Shown: piece after piece, positions 18,740 through 28,904 of the stretch
How the letters are laid out: each line of letters begins with the position of its first letter
How positions within the stretch are numbered: position 1 is the first letter of the stretch
Assembly: GCA_003427395.1 (NCBI GenBank)
Contig: BFEA01000018.1
Coordinates: forward strand, 3,026,450-3,055,417
Direction: 5' to 3'
DNA: 28,968 nt
Source of the DNA: Chara braunii
Taxonomy: Eukaryota > Streptophyta > Charophyceae > Charales > Characeae
The notes under the pieces: generated by a model
Seen by the model: only the letters and a program-made list of their open reading frames with translations
Told to the model about the DNA's origin: nothing
The model's database searches: none
Made by a program: the position numbers and the translations under genes

Positions 18740-21700
18740 CTTCCTTTTGTAACATGATTACACTAAGAGTAAGAAGGGCAGGAAAAGGGGTTTCAAATTC
18801 TCGAGAGACAAGAGGGGGACAACTCAACTCCTAGGAGATGGCCTCGTTGCCTTGATACGCTTGAGGGCCCCGCAATGGTGGCCAGAACACGTTTGCAGCA
18901 ATTGGTCAAACTGAAGTCAACTGCTGACTGTTGACCTCCTGATGATCCTTTTGTTTACCACAATACCCCCCCCTTGCCATACCTTGTGACCCACAGTACC
19001 CTGGCAACAGGCACCTTTGTAACCTCCCAACCTCCCTCCAACTGCCTTTTTTAGTGGGTGGTCTGTGCGCCGCCAAACCACCTAGCCTGCACAACTCAAT
19101 TGATATGCTATAGCTTTACTCCGCAGCGAACGACGCCACCGATCAAACACTGAACCTGCAGTCTCGGCCACTTGCCTCCCGTCACTCTGGTCAGTGGTGA
19201 GCAGCGTACCGTTGAGTAGGTAAGTATGCTGCTCTCGCGGCTGGTCTCCTTGCATGGATGGGCTAGTGGTATAAATGGTACAATGGCCAACAAATAAGTT
19301 TTGTCTCCCTCACTCTATTCTTCACACTAGTGTCGGCAATGAGATGGTAGCGTGTTGTTTGGCAGGTAAGTCTCCAAGCTCAGCGAACCCTTCGTCAGGA
19401 CATACGTCAGTCAGTACATAAGCTTCCGATCCACTTAGTTGCGCCTTACCTCCTGCGTATTAGTGCACTTGGTTGCTACCCCGACCAGGTTCAACACTCG
19501 GCTTGTTGAACGAAAGCTTCGAGGCAGGATTCTCGCTGCCGCCAGGTATGTATGCTTCTCCCTCTCAATCGAGTCGACCACCTCTCTGCAAATCACGACT
19601 CCGTCTCTTTTTACCCAAACTATCGTTGTGCCTTCAGTAACAACAATACTCGACTGGAATGTACCCCCATAGCAATGCACAACTACGCTCAACGTAACTC
19701 CTTTGCGCAACCACTCATCAGACGGATCCGAGCGGCGACAACCAGTACACAGTAACTCCGACCATTGAGGCCGCAAGATTCAGTAATCAATGATCGAACA
19801 CACAGTCCTGGTTTGCACCTGACCCTCAAACTGAACGAGGTACGAGGGTATGCCCTTCCTGCTAAATCCGCAAGAGGAACTTGTCCTTGCCACAATACTC
19901 TAACCTTAGCATACAAATACCCATTCGTTACCTCTTGCGCACCGTCGTACCCAAGCTATGGTAGCCACGAGCACTCTATACAGGCAGCACCCACTCCGAC
20001 AGAAGATGGCTGCCCTCGTAACCTTCGATCAAACAACAACGAAAGTATAATATGACACACTCCGTTACAACGTGAGACAATAGTCGAACTGGTTTCAGCA
20101 TAGGATAGGGGTGAACCTTCCTTCAAGACATAAATGTATGCGCCGTTGTTTAACCATGCATATAGGAAGATAAAAAGCCTCTACTTCTCCCACTAAAATG
20201 AGCAGTTCGAATGAATGCTCTATCGAACACGGAGGCTTATACTGCTACCCAGTTCCTCATGCAAACAGACAGGGGGAGATCGCCTCTATCGACGGAAGGA
20301 GGGGGATCAAACGAATCCTCCGCCGGAGTGTGGAAATATACATTCACCTTTTGGACTATGTGCCCCCGCTCAAATCAGTCGGTCGACAGCTAAGTCTCCA
20401 AGTCCACGATTGTCCTCACGCTACCTCCCATTGATAGGACAAACAAGGTTGAATGAATCTTTCGCTATAACATGGAAAAATACGTCCAGTTCTTGCTCCC
20501 ACTTTGTCGTATATATGATCTTTTCTCCGCTCCTAACCGTCTATTCGCCCTCTACCTCTCACTATTTGTACCGGTATGACTAACGCCTCACTCTCAAAGT
20601 TGACATTGCCATCGCACTCGTGATGACTTTAACACTCTAATTTCAGTATCTCAGATCAACAACGAACGGTCATCTCTACTCTCCCCCCTTTTCTCGGCAT
20701 CTCCCTCGCACATATCTTCTTCCTACTAAACTCACCACCTACCGGTAGACAAGTGACATCTCACTCTCACTTTTCTCGCCACCTCAACTTTCTAAACGCT
20801 GCCTTCGACTTTCGTTGCGACTAGACCGTAATTCCAGCGCGGATTTCGTCCCCACAGGTCGATTCGCCAGGGGTCATAACCTCGAAATTGCCTTCTCTCT
20901 CTCCCTTTTCCGTTGAGAAGCACGTAGGCTATCTCCTTTCTTGCTAATCCCTCGCTTGTTTCTCCGCCATCTCCGACCTGCTTCTTCTCTGTTTGGCGCA
21001 ACTTCCTTGTTTGATGTCGTTTCCTGGTTTAACGCACAGCATAGCCCCCACACTTACTCCAACAACGACTCGACTACGAGTTTAGTTGTACTCTACGTCG
21101 TTATCCGACTAGTCCTCTCCTCAGCGTCCTCTCTGGTGCGAATACCTCATCACGGCTGAATCCGGCCGTCTGTTCACGCCTGATTCAGTCCACCGGCCAA
21201 GGGGTGAGAATCCGTTACTAGCCGGCTCGATCGACCTTTCACCCCTATACCTTTGTCCGACAAATGATTTGCAGGCCAGTATCGCTGTTGGCCTCTACTG
21301 AAGCCCCACTGCGCTATGTGCTTGCCTCCAGCACTCATGGCTACGCGGACTTTCTCTACATCGCTCCATCCTGGCAGAAGTGGACCTCCAACGGCCGTGC
21401 TCACACTTAGGTGTGGCGCCAAGCACACAGCCTACTGCAAACTTTGCAGCATAAGCCCCGATGTGGTGGGCCCCAGTCCAAATCTTGATGGTAGTAGCCA
21501 AATTTCAAATAAGAACTTTTTCGGCCAAAGTGGAGAAGAGTTCCATGCGAGCAGCCGCTGTAGCAGCCTCCCCGCAGTGTGCTGCCACTCCACCCAGGCA
21601 CTGTTTGCCTCCTTCGGGTCTCAATAGGCAGGCTCACACTCGAACCTCATTTGCAGCAACAATGGCCAATGGGCGGTGCGTCCACCCCCGCCGGCTCACA

Positions 21701-22740
21701 TGCACGTTAAATTCCTCGGTCCTTGTTTTCAAGACAGACGAAATAGATAAATTTCCATCAGCATCCCAAACATGCAGGAACCCGTAGGTCAACAAGAAAG
21801 AGGCGCGTGCTCAAGGCCCTCGATCGTTGCGACGACCTCCAAATCCAGCGTCGTGCCCGAGTCAAGGGGCACCAGAGCAAAATAATAATAATACAACAAT
21901 AAAAATTATTTAAAAACTTTTAACTGTCAGAAATTCGACGAACGAGAAAAAAAGAAACGATAGTACCGTTCCTACGCCGTCGACGACAAAACTAAGGGGG
22001 ATAGCCCCGCTGGACCCCCAACCCCTAGGCTCCTCCTCGCCGCTCTAGTACTCTATGCTGCCATCGCTAGCCTCGATCCCTGAATTTTCTCTGATGGAAG
22101 TCCGACGCTGTAACCAATAGTGCTAGGCCCAAAGTTGGGTCTAGTACTAACGGACACCCAAATAAACAGGTACTGCACGACGCGCAGACCTACTGAAAAC
22201 ACTCCAAATCCACCTTGTTGTCGATGCCGTCCTGCGCACGTACGCACAAGTCTCAGGCAAGTACACCAATCAAGAGAGAAAATCTTTTCAATCCTAGTCT
22301 AATCAGAAATAAAAATCCGGCCAGCGATCACGCCGGTTCTTCAACCATCGACAGTTAAAATCACGCGCGCCTCAAGCCTGCTCGCCCACGCACTCTCTGC
22401 TCTAGTCAGCCACCCAGTCAATGTAAACCAAGACTACAACTGCGCCTCGCGCAGTATGCCTATACTTTAGACCAAACTTATTCTCTGTTGCTTTCAAAAA
22501 CCAGGGCAGATACCCTTGTAAGAGTATTCGCACCGACAGTGGGCCCCTCACCGGGACTTTTGGAGGCCGGAAATGCGACAAAAGCAGTTGATGAAATTTA
22601 TCAACTACGGCCCAGCCCGAAAGTTGTGGTGGTGGGGACGAGTTCATTTTCTGCAAGGCTGGGCCCATGTAAAAGGGAGAGGGTGGAAGCAATATGTAAC
22701 AGTAAGGTCTGGCAGTATAGCAGGCAATGAGCTGATCACT
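18740..22740. other. Long unassigned region
   Basis: No recognisable protein domain or RNA gene. Short frames on both strands overlap each other. Repeated donor-like words occur: GGTAAGTATGCTGCTCTC near 19219, GGTAAGTCTCCAAGCTCA near 19363, GGTATGTATGCTTCTCC near 19545, and GCTAAGTCTCCAAGTCCA near 20390. The first forms GAGCAGCGTAC/GTATGCTGCTC, an arm pair spanning about 19199-19234. An AT-rich patch (AATAATAATACAACAATAAAA) lies near 21880-21915. Confidence 0.4.
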
Positions 22741-22888
22741 CTCTTGCTCTCTTTTTCTCGCTATTTCTCTTCCCCTTCCACCTCTTTCCTGCTTGTTCCC
22801 TCATTTGCTTCCTCTTTGCCTCTTCCTTCAGCAAGAGAGAGCGATAGAGAAGTCTGGGGGAGGGGGGGAGTGAGCGCAAGCAAGTGAG

Positions 22889-23345
22889 ATGGATAGATAG
22901 ACTGACAGACAGACAGACAGAGGCAGACAGACAGACAGACAGAGACAAACAGGCAGAGACAGACATGCAGACAGACACACAGGCAGACAGACAGACAAAC
23001 AGACTGATCGACCGACGGACCGACCGACCAACTGACCGACCAGGTCGACGGACTGATCGACTGACAGAACGACAGACCGACATACCAACGGACTGACAGA
23101 CTGATGAACTGACAGACCGAGCGGCCGATGAACCAACCAATGGACTGATTGACCGACCGATGAACCGACCGACCAACCAACGGACTGACAGCTGTCTCTT
23201 ATACACATCTAGATGTGTATAAGAGACAGCCGATGAACCGACCGACCAACCAACGGACTGACAGACTGATGAACTGACAGACCGAGCGGCCGATGAACCA
23301 ACCAATGGACTGATTGACCGACCGATGAACCGACCGACCAACCGA
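22889..23345. repeat. GACA/GACC tetranucleotide-type array
   Basis: GACAGACAGACA-type sequence from about 22900 grades into GACC/GACT/GATG-rich degenerate repeats to 23345. A 90-bp stretch starting CGGACTGACAGACTGATG at 23089 recurs from 23254. The serine/valine-rich minus-strand frames over this block are repeat translations. The array contains a library adaptor junction (next entry), so its copy number is unreliable. Confidence 0.85.
23192..23229. other. Nextera/Tn5 mosaic-end junction adaptor (assembly contaminant)
   Basis: CTGTCTCTTATACACATCT is followed directly by its reverse complement AGATGTGTATAAGAGACAG: two 19-bp Tn5 mosaic ends head to head, exactly the Illumina Nextera mate-pair circularisation junction. 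Translation gives the well-known contaminant peptide SYTHLDVYKRQ. The 35 bp on each side (ending at 23191 and starting at 23230) are the same sequence, so an untrimmed read was built into a repeat. This is not biological. Confidence 0.98.
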
Positions 23346-24418
23346 TGGACCGACAGACCGATTGGCAGGGCCATTACGAAAATGGCGCCCTTCTACAACT
23401 GATAAATTGTTGAGATGCTTTTCAAATGGACCGAAAAAGCGGTCCGATGGACTGAACTGTGTTTACGGAGAATACTCGGAAAACGAGACGGAGGTTACAT
23501 ACGTTTTCATTTGCCCCGGGGTGCACTCTGCCATGAATCCACGACTGTTCCAAAAGTAGCGGCCTGTGCACAGTCCAAGCGAAAACTAATTTTTTTGCAG
23601 TGGAACCCCGCTGCCTATGTTAAGCAAATCCTCAAAAGAGGACTGTGGAGCACAACCCGTAGACTACAAATCCAAGCTTGAGGTCTCAAGTGGGGTCCAA
23701 TGTGCTAGTTTTTGCTGTTTCATATCAGGCGACCTGGCTACATTCTGATGAGGCAACATTTCCCACTCATCAGAGACCTCCCAGTCAATCCCCTGGGAAG
23801 CCCAAGGGTGATCCATGCTGCAGGACATTCCACAGTCCAGTTTCATTAAACCACCACTACTTTTGACCCGTCCCTTGCCAAGCCTCAAAAAGCACTGCGC
23901 GCCAAAAGAAAATGAACTGGCCATGCAAGCCATTTTGTTTCGGTAGGCCAACCTCCGAAACTTGCAGTCGCATGCGCACTGTGTCGGGAAAAAATGACTG
24001 GGAAATGTGCCGGTGGTTCAACTGGATGATTACTGGGATGCTGGGACCCATTTCCAGAGGTCATCCTCCTCACCAATAGAAAGGAGCCATCTGTCAAAGG
24101 GCTCTACGATTGGAGGATGCTCCTACCACCACCAATAGTATCCCCGACTGCTATGTTGAAAAAAAGAAGAAAACGAAAGAAGGCTTAGCAAACAGTACCA
24201 TCTACGTACCCAAAGAGCCTGCTTGGGGTGGTGGTATGTCTGGGCTAAGAGAAGGACCATGAGTGTGGTAGTCGTATTGGGCAGTTTCTTGTTAACTTGG
24301 CACAGACATAGCATTGAGGTAGGGAACGAAGTAGTGACAGCTCAGAGAGACTTCTAGGGTATATTTAAATCGGGACTTCCGTGTACCACACCCCCTAGTA
24401 GGCGAAGTCCGGTTATTG
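23346..24418. other. Unassigned region
   Basis: No gene recognised. The plus frame at 23362-23559 has no known domain. TACCACCACC near 24124 and GGTGGTGGTA near 24229 are inverted, about 95 bp apart. A 17-nt A run near 24420-24435 may end a plus-strand retroposon of unknown type. Confidence 0.4.
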
Positions 24419-24638
24419 GAAAAAAAAAAAAAAAACTTAAAAAAAGCTCATTTCCGTGGATGTATCTGGCAGGTTTTACAGATGCAACCAAAAAAGGTCG
24501 TACTGTGAATAGGCCAGAGCATATTATGTATGCACCAGAACGGAGGTTCACTTGGACCAATGAATCCACCGGTACTTTTCATGGGCAAATTTATGAGATG
24601 AGATTGTGCACACGTAGCGTCCTTCGGGATGCATCAGC

Positions 24639-24724
24639 CTGCCGTGCGGCAGAAAATACATCCAGGCAAAACCATCGCATATGCAGTACCATTTTGCCTG
24701 GATGAATAACATGCCGCTTGGCAG
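24639..24724. repeat. Hairpin, 86 bp
   Basis: CTGCC, GCGGCA and CATCCAGGCAAAA on the left pair with TTTTGCCTGGATG, TGCCGC and GGCAG on the right, with two internal loops (2 and 7 nt). The terminal loop is about 20 nt. The size fits a miRNA-like foldback or a small MITE. No second copy was seen. Confidence 0.6.
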
Positions 24725-24845
24725 GTCGGTACATTACAAGGATGCGGTGCAAGGCGTGCTGTGTCAAAACTGCCATTTATTGTTTTTTTTTTTTTTTGTG
24801 TTTTGGAAAGTTGATCTTGATCGAGACGTACCTGCCCCTTGCTTT

Positions 24846-24847
<2 letters not shown>

Positions 24848-24882
<35 letters not shown>

Positions 24883-25035
24883 GGCGACAGCCTTGGGATA
24901 TCTTCATTGATCGGACCGCCCCTTGGTAATTCAGAATGATTTATTCCATTCATCAAGGTCCAAAGCAGGATTTGAACATGGGTCTGTATTTCAACAGTGC
25001 ATGGGTGCACCAACTGAGCTGGGCTCGTTGGTGTT
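24848..25035 (-). mobile_element. tRNA-derived SINE, apparently full length, minus strand
   Basis: Minus strand reads a tRNA-like head with a near-perfect A box (AGCTCAGTTGGTGC, plus 25007-25020) and B box (ATGTTCAAATCC, plus 24968-24980), with an anticodon-arm-like CTGT-TGAAAT-ACAG between them. A body of about 90 nt follows and ends GGCTGTCGCCCTTTT, then a 30-nt tail (plus T at 24848-24877). The box spacing matches tRNA. The six-base anticodon loop shows it is not a functional tRNA. No clear target-site duplication was found. Confidence 0.8.
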
Positions 25036-25180
25036 ACCTTCGTCTTCTTCTTCTTCTTCTAGACGGTTTTTTTTTGCTTAAATTCATGAGGGAAAAAAAA
25101 AAAAAAACCCATATGCATGTGCATAGCTCTTCATACTGGGTCATCAGAAACGCCTGTGGCAGGTTAGCGTGTCTTTTTGG

Positions 25181-25324
25181 GGGCCTGGGTCCACTACACA
25201 TCACTCTACATGGACTTGGACGCTTTGAGGACCAGGTACATTCGGACGAGTCCGGCATTCTGAATGTACTGCGCCCAGAAAGCGTCCAAATGCATGTAAA
25301 GTATTGTGTAGTGGAGCCAGGCCC
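25181..25324. repeat. Long gap-free hairpin, 63-nt arms
   Basis: The left arm, 25181-25243 (GGGCCTGGGTCCACTACACA..., CTTGGACGCTTT..., GTACATTC), pairs without gaps with the right arm 25262-25324. By hand 51 of 63 positions are complementary. The loop is 18 nt. Equal-length arms with scattered mismatches resemble a MITE foldback or a plant miRNA precursor. No ORF. Confidence 0.8.
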
Positions 25325-25733
25325 TTAAACCAAACAAACAAAGTGTCTCATCATAGTGTGATGGCACTGTACAGACTCCTGAGACGTTTGCTATTGTGTA
25401 TGTGGTACTATGTGCACACACAGTCTGTCTATACCCCATTCTTGCTCAAGAACAACAAGCCCTCAACCATCATCAACCCTTCACTCACACACCCCTTTCT
25501 ATCCTGTCTATTGACATGTCTGACGATTTCTTTCTTCTTTTTTTTTTCCTCCCCCCCTCCACCCCCTCCTCCCCTTAAGGAGAGTGTCTGCCGATTTCAC
25601 TGAGAACGCTATTTCTGCTTGGCTTAGGGTTCTTTCCTTCCTCCTCCTGACGTCATGCCCTTCTTTTTTCTTTTTTTCTTTTTTTCTTTAACAAGCACAA
25701 AATGCCCCATCTATTCTGCCCTTCCAACCAATA

Positions 25734-25815
25734 CTCTGTCTATACTTCCACCTACAAAACCCAAACTCTGTCTATACTTCCATCTAGAAAACCCCACCTC
25801 TTGTCTACACTGCCC
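25734..25815. repeat. 32-bp tandem repeat, three copies
   Basis: CTCTGTCTATACTTCCAYCT followed by AnAAAACCC recurs at 25734 and 25766, and a partial copy (CTCTTGTCTACAC) starts near 25798. Confidence 0.8.
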
Positions 25816-25828
25816 GGGTCTCACTAAG

Positions 25829-26000
25829 TTTTTTTTTTTTTTTTTTTTTTTTTTTGGAAAGCATTAGCCTTATATTGGAAAAATTCCAGAAAGAGACCGG
25901 GGACCTCACAATTCAACCCGGAGTTATCCTGGCAGCCTCAGCCAGTTTACAGTTTAGCTTTTGAGCACAAGTCATATCTGTGTCTACCAACCATAGATAA
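25829..26000 (-). mobile_element. Probable retroposon with 27-A tail, minus strand
   Basis: Plus T at 25829-25855 marks the tail. The minus-strand body ends AATATAAGGCTAATGCTTTCC. Upstream are a degenerate B-box-like GGGTTGAATTGTGA and an A-box-like TGGCTGAGG. The boxes are weak and too close for a typical tRNA, so a tRNA-derived SINE is only a possibility. The 5' end is uncertain. Confidence 0.35.
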
Positions 26001-26330
26001 CTCCGCCCTACATAGGGAAACTAAGTCCGAGATCTCGTTCTAATTACCATCGGTTTCCAAAAAAATAATCGTGAAGCTCAGAGTCTCACTTAGGTTTAGG
26101 ATCGAGATACAAAGAAATTTCAGTAGGGTCTCTGGTCGTCAAACCTAAATGCAGTTGCTTGGGGGGGGAGCAGCCAAGTTGCCGCGTTTTTTTTTTTTTT
26201 TCTCTTTAATCTTCCCCATTGTTGGGGTGTTGCGTTTTGCGGGCCTACTGAATGGTTCCGTTTTTTTACTATGGATATGGTAGAATGTTTGGTTTGTGAA
26301 TCTTGTCTGCTTCGGTTCTGTATATTGGGC

Positions 26331-26572
26331 ATCCTGGTTGGTTGTTTTCCCGGTGGCCTTCTGAGCGCGGGGGCGGTGCTTGTATGTGGGAATCGTCATC
26401 CGGGATTGTCTTCTCTTTCTCTTTGGTTGTCACACTGTGGACCGGAGCTTTTTTTTATTTTTTTGCAGACGAGAATGATTTGACATCCTGGTTGGTCTTG
26501 TCCCGTCGTTTGGCCTGTGGTGTGGTGCAGGGGCGGTGCTTGCATGGGGGACTTGTCATCTGGGATCTGTTT
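26331..26572. repeat. Two-copy tandem repeat, period about 155-160 bp
   Basis: ATCCTGGTTGGT, GGGGGCGGTGCTTG (gggcggtgct at 26371 and 26531) and GTCATCYGGGAT recur in the same order. T-rich runs separate the copies. Confidence 0.7.
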
Positions 26573-26590
26573 TGTTGCCCCCTGTTCTGT

Positions 26591-26591
26591 N
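26591..26591. other. Single N, probable scaffold joint
   Basis: A lone ambiguous base in CCTGTTCTGT-N-TTATTTGG, just upstream of R1 copy B. Confidence 0.8.
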
Positions 26592-26610
26592 TTATTTGGC
26601 TGTTCCCTTC

Positions 26611-26737
26611 CTCTCTTCTTTGCCTCTTTGCCTTTTGGCTGTGTGCAAGTGGGTCGATATGACACATGGGGGTGGGGGCACCCGCCGATCAACCTACATC
26701 CACGTGGGCGGCCTTGTACGCAAGAGGTTCTGAACAG
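26611..26737 (+). repeat. Dispersed repeat family R1, copy B
   Basis: Matches copy A through TTTGCCTCTTTGCCTTTTGG, TGCAAGTGGGTC, CCACGTGGGCGGCCTTGTAC and AAGAGGT. A looser match may continue to about 26845 (TTTTTCGC, then GTGACGATAT). Confidence 0.75.
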
Positions 26738-26837
26738 GGGGAGTCTTGTAAGGAAGAAGATTAAAAATGAATTGATATTTTTTGTGTTTTCCTTTGTTGT
26801 TGTTTTTTCGCTTTTGCGCTCTGATATTTATGTGACG

Positions 26838-26974
26838 ATATCTTTCTTTCCCTATCTTTCTTTCCCTATCTTTCTTTCCCTGTCAGGTTTGGTTTCCTCC
26901 TCCCCTTCTTTACCTCTTTGCCTTTTGGCTGCGTGCAAGTGGGTCCTTGTGACACACGGGGATGGGGGCAGCCA
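26838..26974 (+). repeat. 14-bp tandem repeat followed by R1 copy C, cut at an N
   Basis: Three units of TATCTTTCTTTCCC (about 26838-26880) lead into R1 copy C (GGTTTGGTTTCCTCCTCCCC... to GATGGGGGCAGCCA). The match to copy A ends exactly at the N at 26975, and unrelated purine-rich sequence follows, so the N is probably a false or unresolved join. Confidence 0.8.
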
Positions 26975-27013
26975 NGAGAGGGGACCGAGGGGACCAAAGA
27001 AGGGGAGAAGGGA

Positions 27014-27571
27014 AAGGGAAGGGGAAGGGGAAGGAGAAGAGAACTTAGAGAAACGGCTCTACCCTTGCAGCCATAGTCACATGCCCAAGGGGGGGACTGC
27101 TGCAACCCACACCCTCCTCCAGATCCTGGCTCTTCTTCAGGGTTCCCCCACTGATTGGGAGGCTTACTAGGAGCACCCAGTCATGCAGCAGGGGGATCCC
27201 TAAAAGAGGGAGCTGCCGGGGGGAGGAGGGGGCTGGGGGGGGGGTCCCTAGCTGTCTCACAGGCCTCTTATCGGCATCTCAAGATCTTCCCTAGGGGAAA
27301 GGGAAGGGGAAGGAGAAGAGGACTTAGAGAAACGGCTCTACCCTTGCGGCCCTAGTCACATGCCCAAGGGGGGGACTGCGGCAACCCACACCCTCCTCCA
27401 GATCCTGGCTCTTCTTCAGGGTTCCCCCGCTGATCGGGAGGCTTACTAGAAGCACCCAGTCATGCAGCAGGGGGATCCCTAAAAGAGCGAGGTGCCGGGG
27501 GGAGGGGGGGGGGGGGGGGAGCGTCCCTAGCTGTCTCACAAGCCTCTTATCGGCATCTCAAGATCTTCCCT
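27014..27571. repeat. Two-copy tandem repeat, 279-bp period
   Basis: Copies at about 27014-27292 and 27293-27571 share AACGGCTCTACCCTTGC, GTCACATGCCCAAGGGGGGG, CATGCAGCAGGGGGATCCCT and TATCGGCATCTCAAGATCTT with few differences. G-homopolymer length varies. Near-identical minus-strand 71-codon frames in both copies simply reflect the duplication. Confidence 0.9.
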
Positions 27572-27600
27572 AGTGGTTTTAGTAGTGTGCTTCCTAGGTG

Positions 27601-27695
27601 TTACTAGTATGGTCCCTAATACTCTATTTCTTATTTCCGCCCCGAGTGGCTTTACTAGTGTGGTCCCTGATACTCTATTTCTTGATTCCGCCCTC
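27601..27695. repeat. Two-copy tandem repeat, 51-bp period
   Basis: TTACTAGTRTGGTCCCTRAT followed by ACTCTATTTCTTRATTCCGCCC occurs at 27601 and 27652. Confidence 0.85.
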
Positions 27696-28386
27696 CAGGC
27701 ATTTGAAGAGCATCTGGTTTCATGTACAGAACATTATTCATGTCTCTCTGGCTTGTCCCTCCATCTTTGCCAAAACCATCTATTTTATATATGCAGCCTA
27801 ATACTGTAGTCTCTCTACCCTTGTCTCTCTGCTGTTGCCAAGAGACTAACAGGGCTTCTGGCTATTCTACCCTGTATTTACACCTAGTTTCCCTCCATGT
27901 TCATCCATATCCCCTTCTTCCTGCCTTTCTTTCCATTCTTCCTTCATCTACTAGGATTTCTCCGCTTCCTATCTCAAAGTTCAAGTATGTTCGACTATGT
28001 TTTCCTTGCTTTTGATGTTTTTCAGTTTCTTAAGGATTTTGTCCTTCTTACCTCCCAATCCTCCTACTTCCGTCGTCTTCCTACATGGATGTCTACCCCC
28101 CCTGCCTACCCAACTATTATGGTACACTCAAATCCCACCAAAGCCTCCTCTTCCTCCTATCCTTCCTCTGTAACTATAATACACCTCGGTTATTCCCTCA
28201 ATTCCCTGCAGATGTCTACGGGATTCCAGCAGCGAGTTGTAGATATTCTTTGTGGTCAAATCTTGGAGCTGCACCGTTTTCCTCTGCATCCCCTGAGCTG
28301 GCCGTTCCCACTCCGCCGGGTCCCATATGAGATGCCGTGCAAGCTAAGCTATATTCTTCTCTCAATTTGACCTGTCACTATCTACC
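27696..28386. other. Unassigned CT-rich region
   Basis: Plus frames to 28370 are rich in Phe, Leu, Ser and Pro because the DNA is pyrimidine-rich. No domain is recognised. Confidence 0.5.
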
Positions 28387-28610
28387 TTTTTTTTTTTTTC
28401 ACCTCCAAAACCAGTGACCTCTACTGGAGGTGATACGAGTAGCCTCCTCTAGTAGTCGCTGCCCCTGGTTGACCCATCTATTGGTGGGGAGCTACACCTG
28501 CTGGAAACCGGGTCCAGCATACCCGTACAACCATGAGATTCATGAGGACTAACATAAGCGTAACCCGCCAGCATTGATTGCCCCTGATTGCCCAGGAGGA
28601 TTGACGAAGC
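28387..28610 (-). mobile_element. Structured SINE-like family, copy 3
   Basis: T at 28387-28399 is the poly(A) end of the minus-strand element. CTACTGGAGG (28421-28430) pairs with CCTCC-TCT-AGTAG (28443-28455) around GTGATACGAG. ATTGGTGGGG...CACCTGCTGGAAACCGGGTCC and CAGCATTGATTGCCC are shared with copy 1. Confidence 0.6.
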
Positions 28611-28904
28611 AGTAGGAAGTTCTGTAGCAACAGAAGTGCCTCTTCACCCTTCAAACAGGGCGCCTCTTCTAGCTTGGCATATCCAGCACTACTCCTAAGC
28701 CTGTTCAGGGGACCCCTGCAAGCATAGCTAGGCCGGGGCCGGTGTGGGGTGGGGTGGGGGGGGTTTGTTTGGCTAACGCAAAGATGGAGCATATTGCCAG
28801 TAGCTGCACCTCCCGTCTACTTCCCCCGGCCCCATCGAGTAACAGCAGTGTCTATGGCCATCACTCATGCGCCACGCATGACTCCACACACACACATACA
28901 CGGA
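28611..28904. other. Unassigned spacer
   Basis: No gene or repeat recognised; a G-rich run (GGTGGGGTGGGG) lies at about 28743-28765. Confidence 0.5.

Noticed and set aside
22736-23374. Serine/valine-rich 212-codon minus frame
   Set aside because: Translation of a tetranucleotide-type repeat containing the Nextera adaptor.
24960-25035. Functional tRNA gene
   Set aside because: The anticodon loop is six bases, the acceptor stem does not close, and a SINE body plus poly(A) follows.
27045-27539. Two near-identical 71-codon minus frames
   Set aside because: Similarity comes from the 279-bp tandem duplication; the peptide is unrecognised and spans G homopolymers of differing length.
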